64,000 bases of DNA, taken from assembly GCF_035982055.1 (NCBI RefSeq), contig NZ_CP108427.1, positions 1,860,001 through 1,924,000 on the forward strand. The letters are read 5' to 3'. Positions within the stretch are counted from its first letter, which is position 1. Each line of letters starts with the position of its first letter. The notes beneath the pieces were generated by a model that was not told where the DNA came from, searched no databases, and saw only the letters and a program-made list of their open reading frames with translations. Positions 16,855-25,508 of this stretch are shown piece after piece. The position numbers and the translations under genes were made by a program. The stretch comes from Streptomyces sp. NBC_01288. GTDB lineage: Bacteria > Actinomycetota > Actinomycetes > Streptomycetales > Streptomycetaceae.

Positions 16855-17713
16855 GTTCTGTGGCCTCGAACGCCTCCGCTGTCACGCCGAACGCGCGCAG
16901 CATCAGCCGGTCGCGCAGGCCGTCCGGCAGGAAGCGCAGCAGGGCGAGGGCGCGGCCGTCCTTGCCCGTGGTGGTGAGGGTCGCGGGGCGGCGGGCGGTC
17001 AGCGCGCGTACGACGGCGTCGACGGCCGGGGTGACCGGGCCGAGCGGCTGGCGGGCGGCTGTCGTTCGTACGGCGTCCAGGGCGCGGGCATAGTGGCGCC
17101 GGGTCTCCGGTGAACCGGCCCAGCCCATCTCCGAGTTCGCCTTGTCCGCCGTGGCGAAGATGGGGGTGTCCATGGCGCCGGGTTCGACGAGGGTGACCTT
17201 GACGCCCTGGTGGCGAAGTTCCGCGCGCAGGGAGTGGGTGAGGGCGGCGAGGGCGGCCTTGGAGGCGGCGATCGGGCCGAAGAACGGCGGCGGGACGCGG
17301 GCCGAGACGGCGCCGACGTTCACGATCCGGCCGCCGGACGCCCGTAGCGCGGGCAGGAAGGCGCGGATCACGGTCGCCTGACCGATCACGTTGATCTCGA
17401 ACTGGCGGCGCCACGCCTCGGTGGGGGTCAGCTCGACAGGACCCTGACCCATGATCGCGGCGCTGTTCACCAGCCCGTCCAGACGGGGGCCGACCTGTTC
17501 CGCCGCTGCGGTGACGGAGTCCTCGTCGGTCAGTTCGAAGCGTACGGGGGTGAAGCCGGCGTCCCGGAGCGCTTCCGCGTCCGCCGGTTCGCGGTGGGCG
17601 GCGTACACGGTCCAGCCGTCGGCGTGCAGACGGCGGGCGACAGCGGAACCCACACCGCCGGTGGCGCCGGTGACCAGGACGGTGCGGGGAGTGGACAGGG
17701 ACAGCTCAGCCAC
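16820..17713 (-). CDS. Classical SDR lacking the catalytic Ser and Tyr
   Basis: 297 residues with the NAD(P) loop T-G-A-T-G-G-V-G-S-A-V and the N-S-A motif (V-N-S-A-A-I-M). The active site is abnormal: the usual Y-x-x-x-K is I148-A-A-S-K152, and the serine 13 residues earlier is A135. The codon for residue 148 is ATC (GAT on the + strand at 17270-17272), so this is not a one-base change from tyrosine. Lysine 152 and the rest of the fold remain. GTG 17713 has AAAGG 8-12 bp upstream. Divergent from an XRE-type regulator. It may be a non-catalytic SDR or use another acid. Confidence 0.85.
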   Translation of the reverse strand: MAELSLSTPRTVLVTGATGGVGSAVARRLHADGWTVYAAHREPADAEALRDAGFTPVRFELTDEDSVTAAAEQVGPRLDGLVNSAAIMGQGPVELTPTEAWRRQFEINVIGQATVIRAFLPALRASGGRIVNVGAVSARVPPPFFGPIAASKAALAALTHSLRAELRHQGVKVTLVEPGAMDTPIFATADKANSEMGWAGSPETRRHYARALDAVRTTAARQPLGPVTPAVDAVVRALTARRPATLTTTGKDGRALALLRFLPDGLRDRLMLRAFGVTAEAFEATEPTATASATHPQ

Positions 17714-17806
17714 AAGGGCCGCCTTTCGGCAGGGAGTTGGGATCACCTCGGACCTGCGGGTCCGGTGTCCCTCCCACCCTGCGCCGAGTGGCGGCCCAGT
17801 TGAAGA

Positions 17807-18694
17807 GTGCAGAATTTACTGGTGCCCCCGACACCACCAACAGAAGCCAGGGAATCACCGGAAGCCACGGATCACGGCCGCAAGGCCCTCGCCGCCTTCC
17901 TGCGTTCCCGCCGCGAGCGTGCCGACCCGGCGGAGACGGGGCTGCCACCGGGTGGCCGCCGCCGCACCCCGGGCCTGCGACGCGAGGAGGTCTCGCTGCT
18001 CTCCGGCGTGAGCCTGACCTGGTACACCTGGCTGGAACAGGGCCGGGACATCAACGTCTCCCCGCAGATCCTGCTGGCCCTGGCCCGCGCGTTGCAGTTG
18101 GACGACGTGGAACGGGCGCACCTGTTCCGGCTGGCGGGCCGCACCGCGCCCGAGCCGGCCGAGCGGTCCCTCCAAGTCCCGGACGTCGTAAGGGCGTTCC
18201 TGGACACACTCATGCCGAACCCCGCCTTCGTCATCGACCGCTGCTTCGACGTCCTGGCCTGGAACCGGGCCCAGGAGGCGATCCTCGGCCCCGCCCTCCT
18301 CGACCGGCCGCGCCGCGAACTCAACAGCGCCTGGCTGCTGTTCAGGGAACCGGGCATCCGTGCCCTGATGCCCGAGTGGGAGGCGGAGACCGAGTGGATG
18401 GCGGGTCTGCTGCGGCAACAGGCGGCGTACGAGCTGGACAACCCGCGGTTCGCGGAGCTGATCGACGAACTGGTCACCACCAGCCCGCACTTCGCACGCC
18501 TGTGGGAGGCACACGAGGTGGTGGAGTTCCGGTCCTCGCTGCGCCGTTACCACCACCCCCGCGCGGGTGACATCGAGGTGTCGTTCGTACGGCTCGCGGT
18601 GCAGGAGGCGCCCTGGTTGAGCCTGGTCTGTCACTTCCCGGTGCCGGGCAGCGAGTCGGAGAGGCGGCTGCGCGGGCTGGTTACCCTTCCCTAA
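17807..18694 (+). CDS. XRE-type regulator with MmyB-like ligand domain
   Basis: 295 residues from GTG 17807 (GTG 17822 also possible). N-terminal HTH: A-L-A-A-F-L-R-S-R-R...T-P-G-L-R-R-E-E-V-S-L-L-S-G-V-S-L-T-W-Y-T-W-L-E-Q-G-R-D, the signature of the actinobacterial MmyB group; C-terminal domain with N-P-A-F-V-I-D-R-C-F-D-V-L-A-W-N, a PAS-like fatty-acid-binding fold in known members. It is divergent from the SDR gene at 16820-17713 with 93 bp between starts, and in this group the regulator usually controls the adjacent oxidoreductase. Its stop overlaps the Nudix start by one base (TAATG). Confidence 0.9.
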   Translation: MQNLLVPPTPPTEARESPEATDHGRKALAAFLRSRRERADPAETGLPPGGRRRTPGLRREEVSLLSGVSLTWYTWLEQGRDINVSPQILLALARALQLDDVERAHLFRLAGRTAPEPAERSLQVPDVVRAFLDTLMPNPAFVIDRCFDVLAWNRAQEAILGPALLDRPRRELNSAWLLFREPGIRALMPEWEAETEWMAGLLRQQAAYELDNPRFAELIDELVTTSPHFARLWEAHEVVEFRSSLRRYHHPRAGDIEVSFVRLAVQEAPWLSLVCHFPVPGSESERRLRGLVTLP

Positions 18695-19191
18695 TGACCA
18701 CCACGACAGACTTCGCCACGTACCTCGCGGGCCTCCCCCGCATCCTCGCCGGGGCCGCCGCCCTGTTCCGTGACACCGAGGGCCAGGTCCTCCTCGTCGA
18801 GCCCAACTACCGTGAGGGCTGGGCCCTTCCGGGCGGCACGATCGAGTCCGACGACGGTGAGACACCCCGCCAGGGCGCGCGCCGCGAGACCCTGGAGGAG
18901 ATCGGCCTCGACGTCGAACTCGGCCAACTGCTCGCCGTCGACTGGGTCTACCACGGCCCGGAATACCCGCCGTTGGTGGCCTACCTGTACGACGGCGGAG
19001 TCCTCACCGCGAACGACCTCAAGTCGATCCAACTCCAGGAGGAGGAGTTGTTGTCGTGGCGGCTCGTCCCGCGCGAGGAAGTCACCGAGTACCTGCCGGG
19101 TTCACTTGGGCTGCGGGTTCTGGTCGCGCTGGATGTGCTGGAAGAGGGGTCGGGGACTGCGGAGTTGGAGAACGGGCGGCGGGTCGGCTGA
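18694..19191 (+). CDS. Nudix hydrolase
   Basis: 165 residues. The Nudix box is present as G-G-T-I-E-S-D-D-G-E-T-P-R-Q-G-A-R followed by R-E-T-L-E-E-I-G-L, with the catalytic R-E-x-x-E-E core intact. Two extra residues (D-D) lie in the loop before the first conserved glutamate compared with the standard spacing. Members hydrolyse nucleoside diphosphates linked to other groups; the substrate here is not predictable. Translationally linked to the XRE regulator upstream. The C-terminus (E-E-G-S-G-T-A-E-L-E-N-G-R-R-V-G) runs up to the repeat field that follows. Confidence 0.9.
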   Translation: MTTTTDFATYLAGLPRILAGAAALFRDTEGQVLLVEPNYREGWALPGGTIESDDGETPRQGARRETLEEIGLDVELGQLLAVDWVYHGPEYPPLVAYLYDGGVLTANDLKSIQLQEEELLSWRLVPREEVTEYLPGSLGLRVLVALDVLEEGSGTAELENGRRVG

Positions 19192-19218
19192 CGGGGTGGC
19201 GGGGCGCCGAGCACGGAT

Positions 19219-19441
19219 CGGCTGACGCGAGGCGGAGGGCCCAGGGGGGCTCACGCCGGGCGGAGTGGCCAGGGGGCACGTCGGCCGACGCCGGGGCGAG
19301 CGCGGGGCGCGACGGGTGACGCTGGGCGGCTGGCTGACACCGGGCGCCAAGCTGAGCGCCCCGGCAGGGTGGCTTACGCCGCCGGCGGGGCGGGCACAGC
19401 ACATGACGGCTGACGGCTGACGGCTGAGCCAGCGAGCGGGC
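19219..19441. repeat. Short degenerate direct repeats upstream of the 190-bp array
   Basis: The motif GGCTnACGCC-GGCGGAG recurs at about 19219 and 19248, and weaker copies follow. At 19404-19424 TGACGGC occurs three times in a row. The motif is also found once in each 190-bp unit downstream (19503, 19693, 19885), so this stretch looks like eroded pieces of the same family. No coding signal on either strand. Confidence 0.6.
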
Positions 19442-20020
19442 GACGTGGACAACGCCGTTGGCGGCCGGGCGAGTTGACCGGTGTCAGCCACCCAGGATGC
19501 ATCGGCTCACGCCAGGCGGAAGCCGTAGGGCGGACGCGCTGGACGATGCTGGGACAGGTGACTAACACCGGGCCGGAGGGCTGGGCGGCCGGCCACGACG
19601 GCTGACGCCGAGCGGAAGGCCGGAGCTCGGCGACGTCGACAACACCCGGCACGGCCAGGCAAGTCGACCGGCATCAGCCACCCCGAGCGCGCCGGCTCAC
19701 GCCAGGCAGAAGCCGTAGGGCTGGCGCGCCGGACGGCACTGGGACGAATGACCGACACTGGGCCGGAAGACTGGGCAGCCAGCCACGACGGCTCACACCG
19801 AACGCAAGGCCGGAGCACGGCGACGTCGACAACACCCGGCACGGCCAGGCAAGTTGACCGGCATCAGCCACCCCGGGGACGCCTCGGCTCACGCCGGACG
19901 GGAGGCCAGGGCGGGCGCAGTGGGCGGCGCAGGGCGACTGGGCCGTGGGGTGGGTGAGGTCGATAACGCCGGTGGCAGCCAGGCAAGTTGGCCCGCATCC
20001 GCCGCCCCGGTCCCGCAGGG
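19442..20020. repeat. Tandem repeat array with 190-bp period
   Basis: Units begin at 19442, 19632 and 19822 (GACGT-G/C-GACAAC), exactly 190 bp apart; a fourth, truncated unit begins near 19956 after a deletion of about 56 bp. Units 2 and 3 share GACGTCGACAACACCCGGCA and the following 40 bp almost perfectly. Internal landmarks keep step: GGCTCACGCC at 19504, 19694 and 19886, and CACGACGGCT in units 1 and 2. As 190 is not a multiple of three, the units fall in different frames and cannot encode a repeated protein. The array fills the gap between the Nudix and vapB-like genes. Confidence 0.85.
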
Positions 20021-20021
20021 C

Positions 20022-20222
20022 TCAGCCCTCGACCTCCCGGGGTTTCACGTCCGCCTCGCGCAGCGCGTCGTCGCGGGTCTCGGCCCTGGCCTCCGTACGG
20101 TGGCCGCGTTCGATGTAGTCGCGGACGACGAGTTCGACGGCGTCCTGCGGGTTGCCCACGCCTGCGAGCACCATGACTTCCACGACGAGAGCCGCGTCGA
20201 GCGAGACGGTCACCTTGGCCAT
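20022..20222 (-). CDS. VapB-type ribbon-helix-helix antitoxin, orphan
   Basis: 66 residues: K-V-T-V-S-L-D-A-A-L-V-V-E-V-M-V-L-A-G-V followed by Q-D-A-V-E-L-V-V-R-D-Y-I-E-R-G-H-R, the DUF2191/VapB ribbon-helix-helix pattern, then a charged tail that would normally wrap a VapC toxin. ATG 20222. No PIN-domain toxin follows: downstream on the same strand lies the 190-bp repeat array. Thus it is either a solitary regulator or the remnant of a toxin-antitoxin pair whose toxin was lost with the repeat expansion. Confidence 0.8.
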   Translation of the reverse strand: MAKVTVSLDAALVVEVMVLAGVGNPQDAVELVVRDYIERGHRTEARAETRDDALREADVKPREVEG

Positions 20223-20302
20223 GTGCGGACGGTAACATCCGCCGCCGCGCCCCGAACATCGGGACGAGACCGGGACCGGGACCGAGGAACAACTCCCCGT
20301 TG

Positions 20303-20614
20303 ATGACGAGCACTTCCCCCTCGGACAATGACCGCGGCTGCCTGCGCATCGTCCTCGCCGTTCCCCTCGTGCTGCTCACCCTTGTCGCCGTGTCCTGTTG
20401 CTGGACGGCGCTGACCATCCGTCCGTCCGGCTCCGGGGACGACGACGCGCACGCCGGCATCGTTCTCGCGTGTGTGCTCGCCATCGGGGGCGCCGGTGCG
20501 GTGGTGGGGGTGTGGCTGCTGCCGTCCGTGCGGCGGGTCATGGGGTGGTGGTGGGTGGGGCCGACCGTCGTGTCGGGCGTGGTCTCGGTGATCCGGTACG
20601 TGGGAGCCGGCTGA
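20303..20614 (+). CDS. Small membrane protein
   Basis: 103 residues from ATG 20303 (a TTG one codon earlier is also in frame). A 16-residue polar N-terminus is followed by three hydrophobic segments, about residues 16-40, 51-74 and 82-98, with G-S-G-D-D-D between the first two. No signal-peptide cleavage motif and no recognised family. GAGGAA about 13 bp upstream is a possible ribosome binding site. Base composition agrees with coding sequence. Function unknown. Confidence 0.6.
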   Translation: MTSTSPSDNDRGCLRIVLAVPLVLLTLVAVSCCWTALTIRPSGSGDDDAHAGIVLACVLAIGGAGAVVGVWLLPSVRRVMGWWWVGPTVVSGVVSVIRYVGAG

Positions 20615-21054
20615 CGACGCGATATCCGCCGTCCCGTCGTCCCACGCACCCGTGAATCCGTTGCCGCCGTGGATCCTGTGTGCCGTGGATGCGACACAGC
20701 CCCGGCTCGCATCGCTCAGCCGTAGGCCTCAAGAACCTTGGAGTTCGTCCGGTCGTCCGGTCGTGGGGCCTCGGCCTTGGCGACACCGATCGGCCAGGAC
20801 ACACCGGTCCTGGCGAGTCCGTGCTGCCATGTGACACACCTCGGCAACGACGGTCGGCGTTCGGGCGGTCGCCTGCGATCCGGATCCCAGGCCCCCCTCG
20901 GAAAGCCGCTCGCCGGTCCCGGTGCCACGTCCCGGTCCCGGTCCCCGCTCTCCGAATGTGCGGCAGAACATGATCACCGACGTTGACCGCGCACACCCGA
21001 CCTGCGCACAATCTGCGGGCCCGCGACGGCCGTCGGCGAACAGGGAGGCCCACC
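20615..21054. other. 440-bp gap without a supported gene
   Basis: I find no convincing gene. A minus-strand frame at 20716-20928 ends in S-K-V-L-E-A-Y-G, faintly like the tail of Lsr2-type DNA-binding domains, but the remainder has no such character. TCCGGTCG is repeated in tandem at about 20748-20763, and CCCGGTCCCGG at about 20930-20945. The last 80 bp should hold the promoter of the repeat-protein gene; its ribosome binding site GGGAGG is at 21043-21048. Confidence 0.5.
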
Positions 21055-22467
21055 GTGTGTGGAGATTGCGGTCACCGTGAGACGATTGCTTCGATCGCGC
21101 GCAACGCCTCGGCGCCGGCCGACGTCCTGACCAGGCTGCTGTGCGAGGAAGCCAAGGCGGCATGGAACACGCTCGCCTGGCGCGCCCTGCCGGACGAGGT
21201 GGTCGACGCCATCGTCGCGCACCCCGACCGCAAACTGCGGGCCCTGCTCACCGAGAACATCTCGATACCGGCGGAACAGCGCGCCAGGCTCGTGGACGAT
21301 CCCGATCCACACGTCCGCCTCGGTCTGGCCATCGGACCCGACTGGTTCCGCGTCCCCACGCCGCCGCTGCCCCTGTCCGCTCAGCGGCGCCTGCTCGACG
21401 ATCCGGAACCGAAGGTCCGCCGAAGCGCGGCCCAGTGCCACGACACCGCTCCGAGCCTGGTCGCCGGGCTTGCCGACCACCAGGAGGCGGAGCTTCGACA
21501 GGCGGCCTGCCGCGAGTGGGCCTCGCTGTCCGAGGACACCCGAAGCCGTCTGCTCCACGACGCCGATGACGGAGTCCGCCGGGCGGCCCTGATCCAGGCC
21601 TCCCGCGAGGACGCGGCCTGCACGGACCTCCTTCTCGGCCTTCCCGACGATCCCGACGCGGGAATCGGCAGCCTCGCCAGGTGGGAAGTGATCCGCTACG
21701 GCGCCATGAGCACAGCGACCGCCGAACGGCTCGCGGCAAGCACCGAATCGACGGACCGGCGGGAGTTGGCGGCCAACCTCAACGTTCCCATCGACATCGT
21801 CCGGACGCTGGCGGACGACGAGGCGCACAGCGTACGGCTGGCGGTATCGGTACGCCCCGAACTGACCGAGACGGAACGCAACTCCATCGACGTCACCATC
21901 AGCCCGTCCGACCGGCTCGACCCCGTCGAATGGGTTCTTCTCTGCGCCGATCCCGACGTCCTGCGCCAATGCGCCACGTCGGCCAACACGCTGCTACGGC
22001 GCAGCGCCGCCTACAGCTCGCACCTGCCCGCCGACGCCGTCGACCTGCTCTCGGAGGACGAGGACCACCCCGTACGACTCCTGCTGTGCGAGAACCAGCC
22101 GACCGTCGACGGCGAGGTGGTGCTGGAGACGTATCTGGAATGCCGGGTCATCACCAGAGGTGCTCTGCAGGCCCACCCGAACTTCCCGCGCGCGGGCAAC
22201 GGGCAACGCTTCGCCGACGACCCCGATCCGGCGAAGCGCCGGCTGGCGCTGCTGGACCCTGATGTGCCCGTCGCCACTCTGGTCCGGCTGCTTGCCGACC
22301 CCGACGATCTCGTACGTGCCAGGGCAACCGCACACCCCGCGCTGCCGGTCGATCTCATCCTCGAATATTGCGAACATCCGGAGACCTCCGCCGACGCTCT
22401 CAGCAACCCGAGCCTTCCCGTGGAAACCATGCACCGACACCTCGACGCAGCGGGGATCCCCAACTGA
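21055..22467 (+). CDS. HEAT/LRV-like repeat protein
   Basis: 470 residues from GTG 21055, preceded by GGGAGG at the right distance. The N-terminus V-C-G-D-C-G carries a C-x-x-C pair. The rest is a run of helical repeats, each with D-D-P-D-P-x-V-R-x-x-x-A or a variant ([39 protein letters not shown]), and the last two units look like leucine-rich variant repeats ([10 protein letters not shown]). LRV proteins can carry a cysteine cluster near the N-terminus, which makes the C-x-x-C of interest. No catalytic motif. Function unknown; lies alone in an accessory patch. Confidence 0.8.
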   Translation: MCGDCGHRETIASIARNASAPADVLTRLLCEEAKAAWNTLAWRALPDEVVDAIVAHPDRKLRALLTENISIPAEQRARLVDDPDPHVRLGLAIGPDWFRVPTPPLPLSAQRRLLDDPEPKVRRSAAQCHDTAPSLVAGLADHQEAELRQAACREWASLSEDTRSRLLHDADDGVRRAALIQASREDAACTDLLLGLPDDPDAGIGSLARWEVIRYGAMSTATAERLAASTESTDRRELAANLNVPIDIVRTLADDEAHSVRLAVSVRPELTETERNSIDVTISPSDRLDPVEWVLLCADPDVLRQCATSANTLLRRSAAYSSHLPADAVDLLSEDEDHPVRLLLCENQPTVDGEVVLETYLECRVITRGALQAHPNFPRAGNGQRFADDPDPAKRRLALLDPDVPVATLVRLLADPDDLVRARATAHPALPVDLILEYCEHPETSADALSNPSLPVETMHRHLDAAGIPN

Positions 22468-22591
22468 CGCGGGCGGCAGGGGCGCTACGAACACTGCTCG
22501 CCGGGGCAGCGGCCCTCGCGGGCGGCGGAAGGCGAGAAGCGCACCCCGATATCCGTTCGCTCCGCGTGGGCAGGCGTCCTACTCTCGGCCC

Positions 22592-23317
22592 ATGGACAGG
22601 CCTCTCGTAGCGATCCTCAGTGGCGCGGGTATCTCCACCGATTCGGGGATCCCCGACTACCGCGGCCCCAACGGCCTGTGGCGCAAGGACCCCGAGGCCG
22701 AGAAGCTCGTCACCTACGAGTACTACATGGGTGACCCGGAGATCCGGCGCCGGTCCTGGCAGATGCGGCGCAAGAACCGCGCCCTCCAGGCCGAGCCCAA
22801 CGCCGCGCACCGGGCCGTCGTAGAACTGGAGAAGTCCGGCGTACCCGTGCGGGTCATCACGCAGAACATCGACGGCCTGCATCAGCTCGCCGGGCTGCCC
22901 GCCCGCAAGGTGGTCGAACTGCACGGCACCGCGCGGGAGTTCGTGTGCACGGTGTGCCATGTGCGCGGGCCGATGCAGGACGCCGTCGCCCGGGTCGAGG
23001 CCGGGGAGGACGATCCCGGGTGTCTGGAGTGCGGCGGGATCCTGAAGTCCGCGACCGTCTTCTTCGGCGAGCGGCTCGACCCCGTCGTCCTCGGCGAGGC
23101 CGTCGCCATCACCAAGGCCTGCCAGGTGTTCATCGCCGTCGGGAGCAGCCTCCAGGTGCAGCCCGCCGCCGGGCTCGCCGGTGTCGCCGCCGATCACGGG
23201 GCACGGCTCGTCATCGTCAACGCCGAGGCGACGCCGTACGACGAACTCGCCGACGAGGTCGTACGGGAGCCGATCGGGACGGCGCTGCCCCGGCTGCTCC
23301 GCGGACTCAGCGGGTGA
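22592..23317 (+). CDS. Sir2-family NAD-dependent deacylase
   Basis: 241 residues, the length of a bacterial sirtuin. NAD motifs G-A-G-I-S-T-D-S-G-I-P-D-Y-R-G and T-Q-N-I-D-G-L-H, catalytic H111 in E-L-H-G-T, and a zinc site of two C-x-x-C pairs (C-T-V-C and C-L-E-C-G-G) are all present. It removes acyl groups from protein lysines using NAD. The alanine-tyrosine-arginine markers of the desuccinylase subgroup are not apparent. ATG 22592 has no clear ribosome binding site, so translation may be leaderless. Its last 11 bp overlap the convergent methyltransferase gene. Confidence 0.93.
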   Translation: MDRPLVAILSGAGISTDSGIPDYRGPNGLWRKDPEAEKLVTYEYYMGDPEIRRRSWQMRRKNRALQAEPNAAHRAVVELEKSGVPVRVITQNIDGLHQLAGLPARKVVELHGTAREFVCTVCHVRGPMQDAVARVEAGEDDPGCLECGGILKSATVFFGERLDPVVLGEAVAITKACQVFIAVGSSLQVQPAAGLAGVAADHGARLVIVNAEATPYDELADEVVREPIGTALPRLLRGLSG

Positions 23318-24077
23318 CGCGGAGCTTCGACTGGCCGTGCGGGAGTTGTTCCCAGTCCTCCAAGAAGTGGGCCTTCAGGCCGTGTTGGGCCGCCAGCGCG
23401 ACCAACGTCTCGGTGCGGTAGTAGAAGTCCTCGCGCAGGACGTGGTGTTCCTCGCCCTCCGTGCGGTCGAAGGTGAAGTCGAACCAGCCGCCCGGCGCCA
23501 GCACGCGGCCGACGTTGGCCAGGCACTCCTCGATGACCGGGAGCGGGGAGTGCGAGAACACGCTGTGCGCGTGGACGACGTCGAAGTGCGCGTCGGGCAG
23601 GAAGCGCAGGGTCAGGTCGTGTACGGGGGTGAGGGTGGGGAGGCGTTTCTGGAGGCCCATTTCCACGACCGTGCCCTGCGCCGCCGCCAGGATGTCGGGC
23701 GAGATGTCGATGCCGTAGTAGTGCCCGGGGTCGAGGTGGCGGATGAAGCGCCAGCCGCCGCGCAGGTTTCCGCAGCCGATCTCCAGCATGCGGTGCTCGG
23801 GGCGCAGACCGTGGCCGAGGAGGTAGTCGAACTGCAACGCGCCCAGCGCCAGCCAGCGTTCACGGCTCGCGCTGCCGACCGCCGCGTCCGGGTCGGCCCG
23901 GGTGTCGGAGCGCATCACGGCGCGGTAGTAGGAGACGTGGTCCGGGTGGCGATGGCGCAGCCAGGCGTCCCGGGTGGCACGGGCCAGGTGGCGGGGGACG
24001 CGGTCGGGGTGGCGCAGGGCGTAGGCGATGCGGTGGCCGAGGGCGGCGCGGTTGGCGGTGAGGTTCTTGGTGGGCAC
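23307..24077 (-). CDS. Class I SAM-dependent methyltransferase
   Basis: 256 residues from GTG 24077, with AAAGG 11-15 bp upstream. Motif I is L-E-I-G-C-G-N-L-R-G-G, followed by Y-Y-G-I-D-I-S (the acidic ribose-binding residue), F-D-V-V-H-A-H-S-V-F-S-H and V-L-A-P-G-G-W-F. The N-terminal 90 residues are basic and helical (A-L-R-H-P-D-R-V-P-R-H-L-A-R-A) and may bind the substrate. The very long frame that continues upstream is antisense to the histidine kinase and is not coding. Substrate unknown. Confidence 0.88.
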   Translation of the reverse strand: MPTKNLTANRAALGHRIAYALRHPDRVPRHLARATRDAWLRHRHPDHVSYYRAVMRSDTRADPDAAVGSASRERWLALGALQFDYLLGHGLRPEHRMLEIGCGNLRGGWRFIRHLDPGHYYGIDISPDILAAAQGTVVEMGLQKRLPTLTPVHDLTLRFLPDAHFDVVHAHSVFSHSPLPVIEECLANVGRVLAPGGWFDFTFDRTEGEEHHVLREDFYYRTETLVALAAQHGLKAHFLEDWEQLPHGQSKLRVTR

Positions 24078-24251
24078 GGGATCGTCGCCTTTCCGAATTC
24101 CGAGGTGGGTGGCGGGTGTTGATGCCAGCCTCGGTGCGGTGGCCGGGTGTCCGGCTCGGTCAAGGGGCGGTGATCCGCGGGCGGTTCGGGTGATCCGGAT
24201 GTCAGCCGATCGGTTGATGCGCCGTCCCGTCGATCGCGTTAGACACAGAGG

Positions 24252-25508
24252 ATGGGACACACGGGACAACCGAGGACGGGGCGCGTCGGGCCGGAAGAGC
24301 GCCTGTTGCCGGCGGTCGTGCACGCCGCGTTCTTCCTGCTGCTCGGCTCCTCGTTCGTGCGCTTCCTGACCCGCGACCAGGGCGGGGCCCGCACCGGCTG
24401 GGTGCTCGCGCTGTACGCGGTCTTCTGTCTGCTGTACGTCCTCGGGCAGTTCCTGGCTCCGGCGCCCCGCCCGGGTTCCGCGCCCGGCACGCGGCATCTG
24501 GCCTGGCTGGGCTCGGTGTCCGCCGTCTGGACCGTGCTGCTCGCCCTCGCGCCGAGTGCCACCTGGTGCGCGATGCCCCTGCTGTTCGCCGGCCTGTACG
24601 CGCTGCCGCCACGGTTCGCGGTGCCGCTGGCCGCCGTACTCACCGCGCTCGTCGTGGCCTCCGAGATACGGGTGGCGGACGGCACCCTCAACCCCAACAT
24701 GGTCGTCGCCCCGCCGGCCCTCGCGGCGGTCGCCACCGCCGTGCTGGTCCAGTTGCAGCGGCAGGCGGCCCGGCAGCGCGTCCTGATCGACGACCTGGTC
24801 CGCACCCGCCGCGACCTCGCGGCCACCGAGCGGCGGGCCGGTGTCCTGGCGGAGCGGCAGCGGCTGGCCACGGAGATCCACGACACCGTCGCGCAGGGCC
24901 TGTCCAGTCAGCAGATGCTGTTGCAGGCCGCCGAACGGCTGTGGCGGACGGACCCGGAAGCGGCCCACGCGCACGTGCTCAAGGCCACCGAGATCACCTC
25001 CCGCGGTCTCGCCGAGGCACGCAGGTTCGTCCATGACCTGGCACCGGCCGACCTCGTCGAGCACTCCCTGCCCGTGGCGCTGCGCGCGCTCGCCGAGCGG
25101 GAGAGCGGTCCGGGCCTGATGGTGGAGTTCCGGCTCGACGGCGATCCGGGCCCGCTGCCCGAGCGGTCCGCTGCGGCGCTGTTGCGCATCGCCCAGGGCG
25201 CGTTGGCCAACGTACGCGAGCACGCGGCCGCGACCCGGGCCGCGCTCACCCTGACCTGCCTCGACGACCAGATCTCCCTGGACGTCGCCGACAACGGCCG
25301 TGGTTTCGACGCCGGTTCACCCCCGGTGTCCGCGCCGGGCCGGGTGCGTGGCCACGGGCTGCCCGCCATGCGGATCCGGGCCCGGCAGTCCGGTGGCACG
25401 CTGAGCGTGGAGTCGGCCCCCGGCGAGGGCACGGTCGTGTCGGTCGCCGTCCCTGTCGTCCCTGGCGAGCCTGGTGTCCGTGATTCCCGTGAGGAGCTCG
25501 TCCCGTGA
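24252..25508 (+). CDS. NarL-type sensor histidine kinase
   Basis: 418 residues. Five or six hydrophobic segments fill residues 18-170, then a coiled region leads to the HisKA_3 box E-R-Q-R-L-A-T-E-I-H-D-T-V-A-Q-G-L-S-S with H210 as phosphorylation site. The ATPase domain has A-L-A-N-V-R-E-H-A (N box) and D-N-G-R-G-F-D with G-H-G-L-P-A-M-R-I-R. The signal is unknown; the sensor part is wholly within the membrane. The ATG at 24252 lies only 3 bp after AGAGG, so it may be leaderless or start nearby. The stop overlaps the regulator start by 4 bp (GTGA). Confidence 0.93.
   Translation: MGHTGQPRTGRVGPEERLLPAVVHAAFFLLLGSSFVRFLTRDQGGARTGWVLALYAVFCLLYVLGQFLAPAPRPGSAPGTRHLAWLGSVSAVWTVLLALAPSATWCAMPLLFAGLYALPPRFAVPLAAVLTALVVASEIRVADGTLNPNMVVAPPALAAVATAVLVQLQRQAARQRVLIDDLVRTRRDLAATERRAGVLAERQRLATEIHDTVAQGLSSQQMLLQAAERLWRTDPEAAHAHVLKATEITSRGLAEARRFVHDLAPADLVEHSLPVALRALAERESGPGLMVEFRLDGDPGPLPERSAAALLRIAQGALANVREHAAATRAALTLTCLDDQISLDVADNGRGFDAGSPPVSAPGRVRGHGLPAMRIRARQSGGTLSVESAPGEGTVVSVAVPVVPGEPGVRDSREELVP

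Noticed and set aside
19374..19892. Several minus-strand open frames encoding similar proteins (for example 19374-19652, 19507-19842)
   Set aside because: They arise from the 190-bp repeat; equivalent segments fall in different frames, and codon third-position bias is absent. Not genes.
20716..20928. Minus-strand frame ending in S-K-V-L-E-A-Y-G, faintly like an Lsr2 tail
   Set aside because: Only the last dozen residues look familiar, there is no ribosome binding site, and the rest is arginine/proline-rich as expected of noncoding GC-rich DNA.
23307..25223. Methyltransferase frame extended to 25223
   Set aside because: The upstream part is antisense to the histidine kinase and reads as Gly/Arg/Gln-rich shadow.
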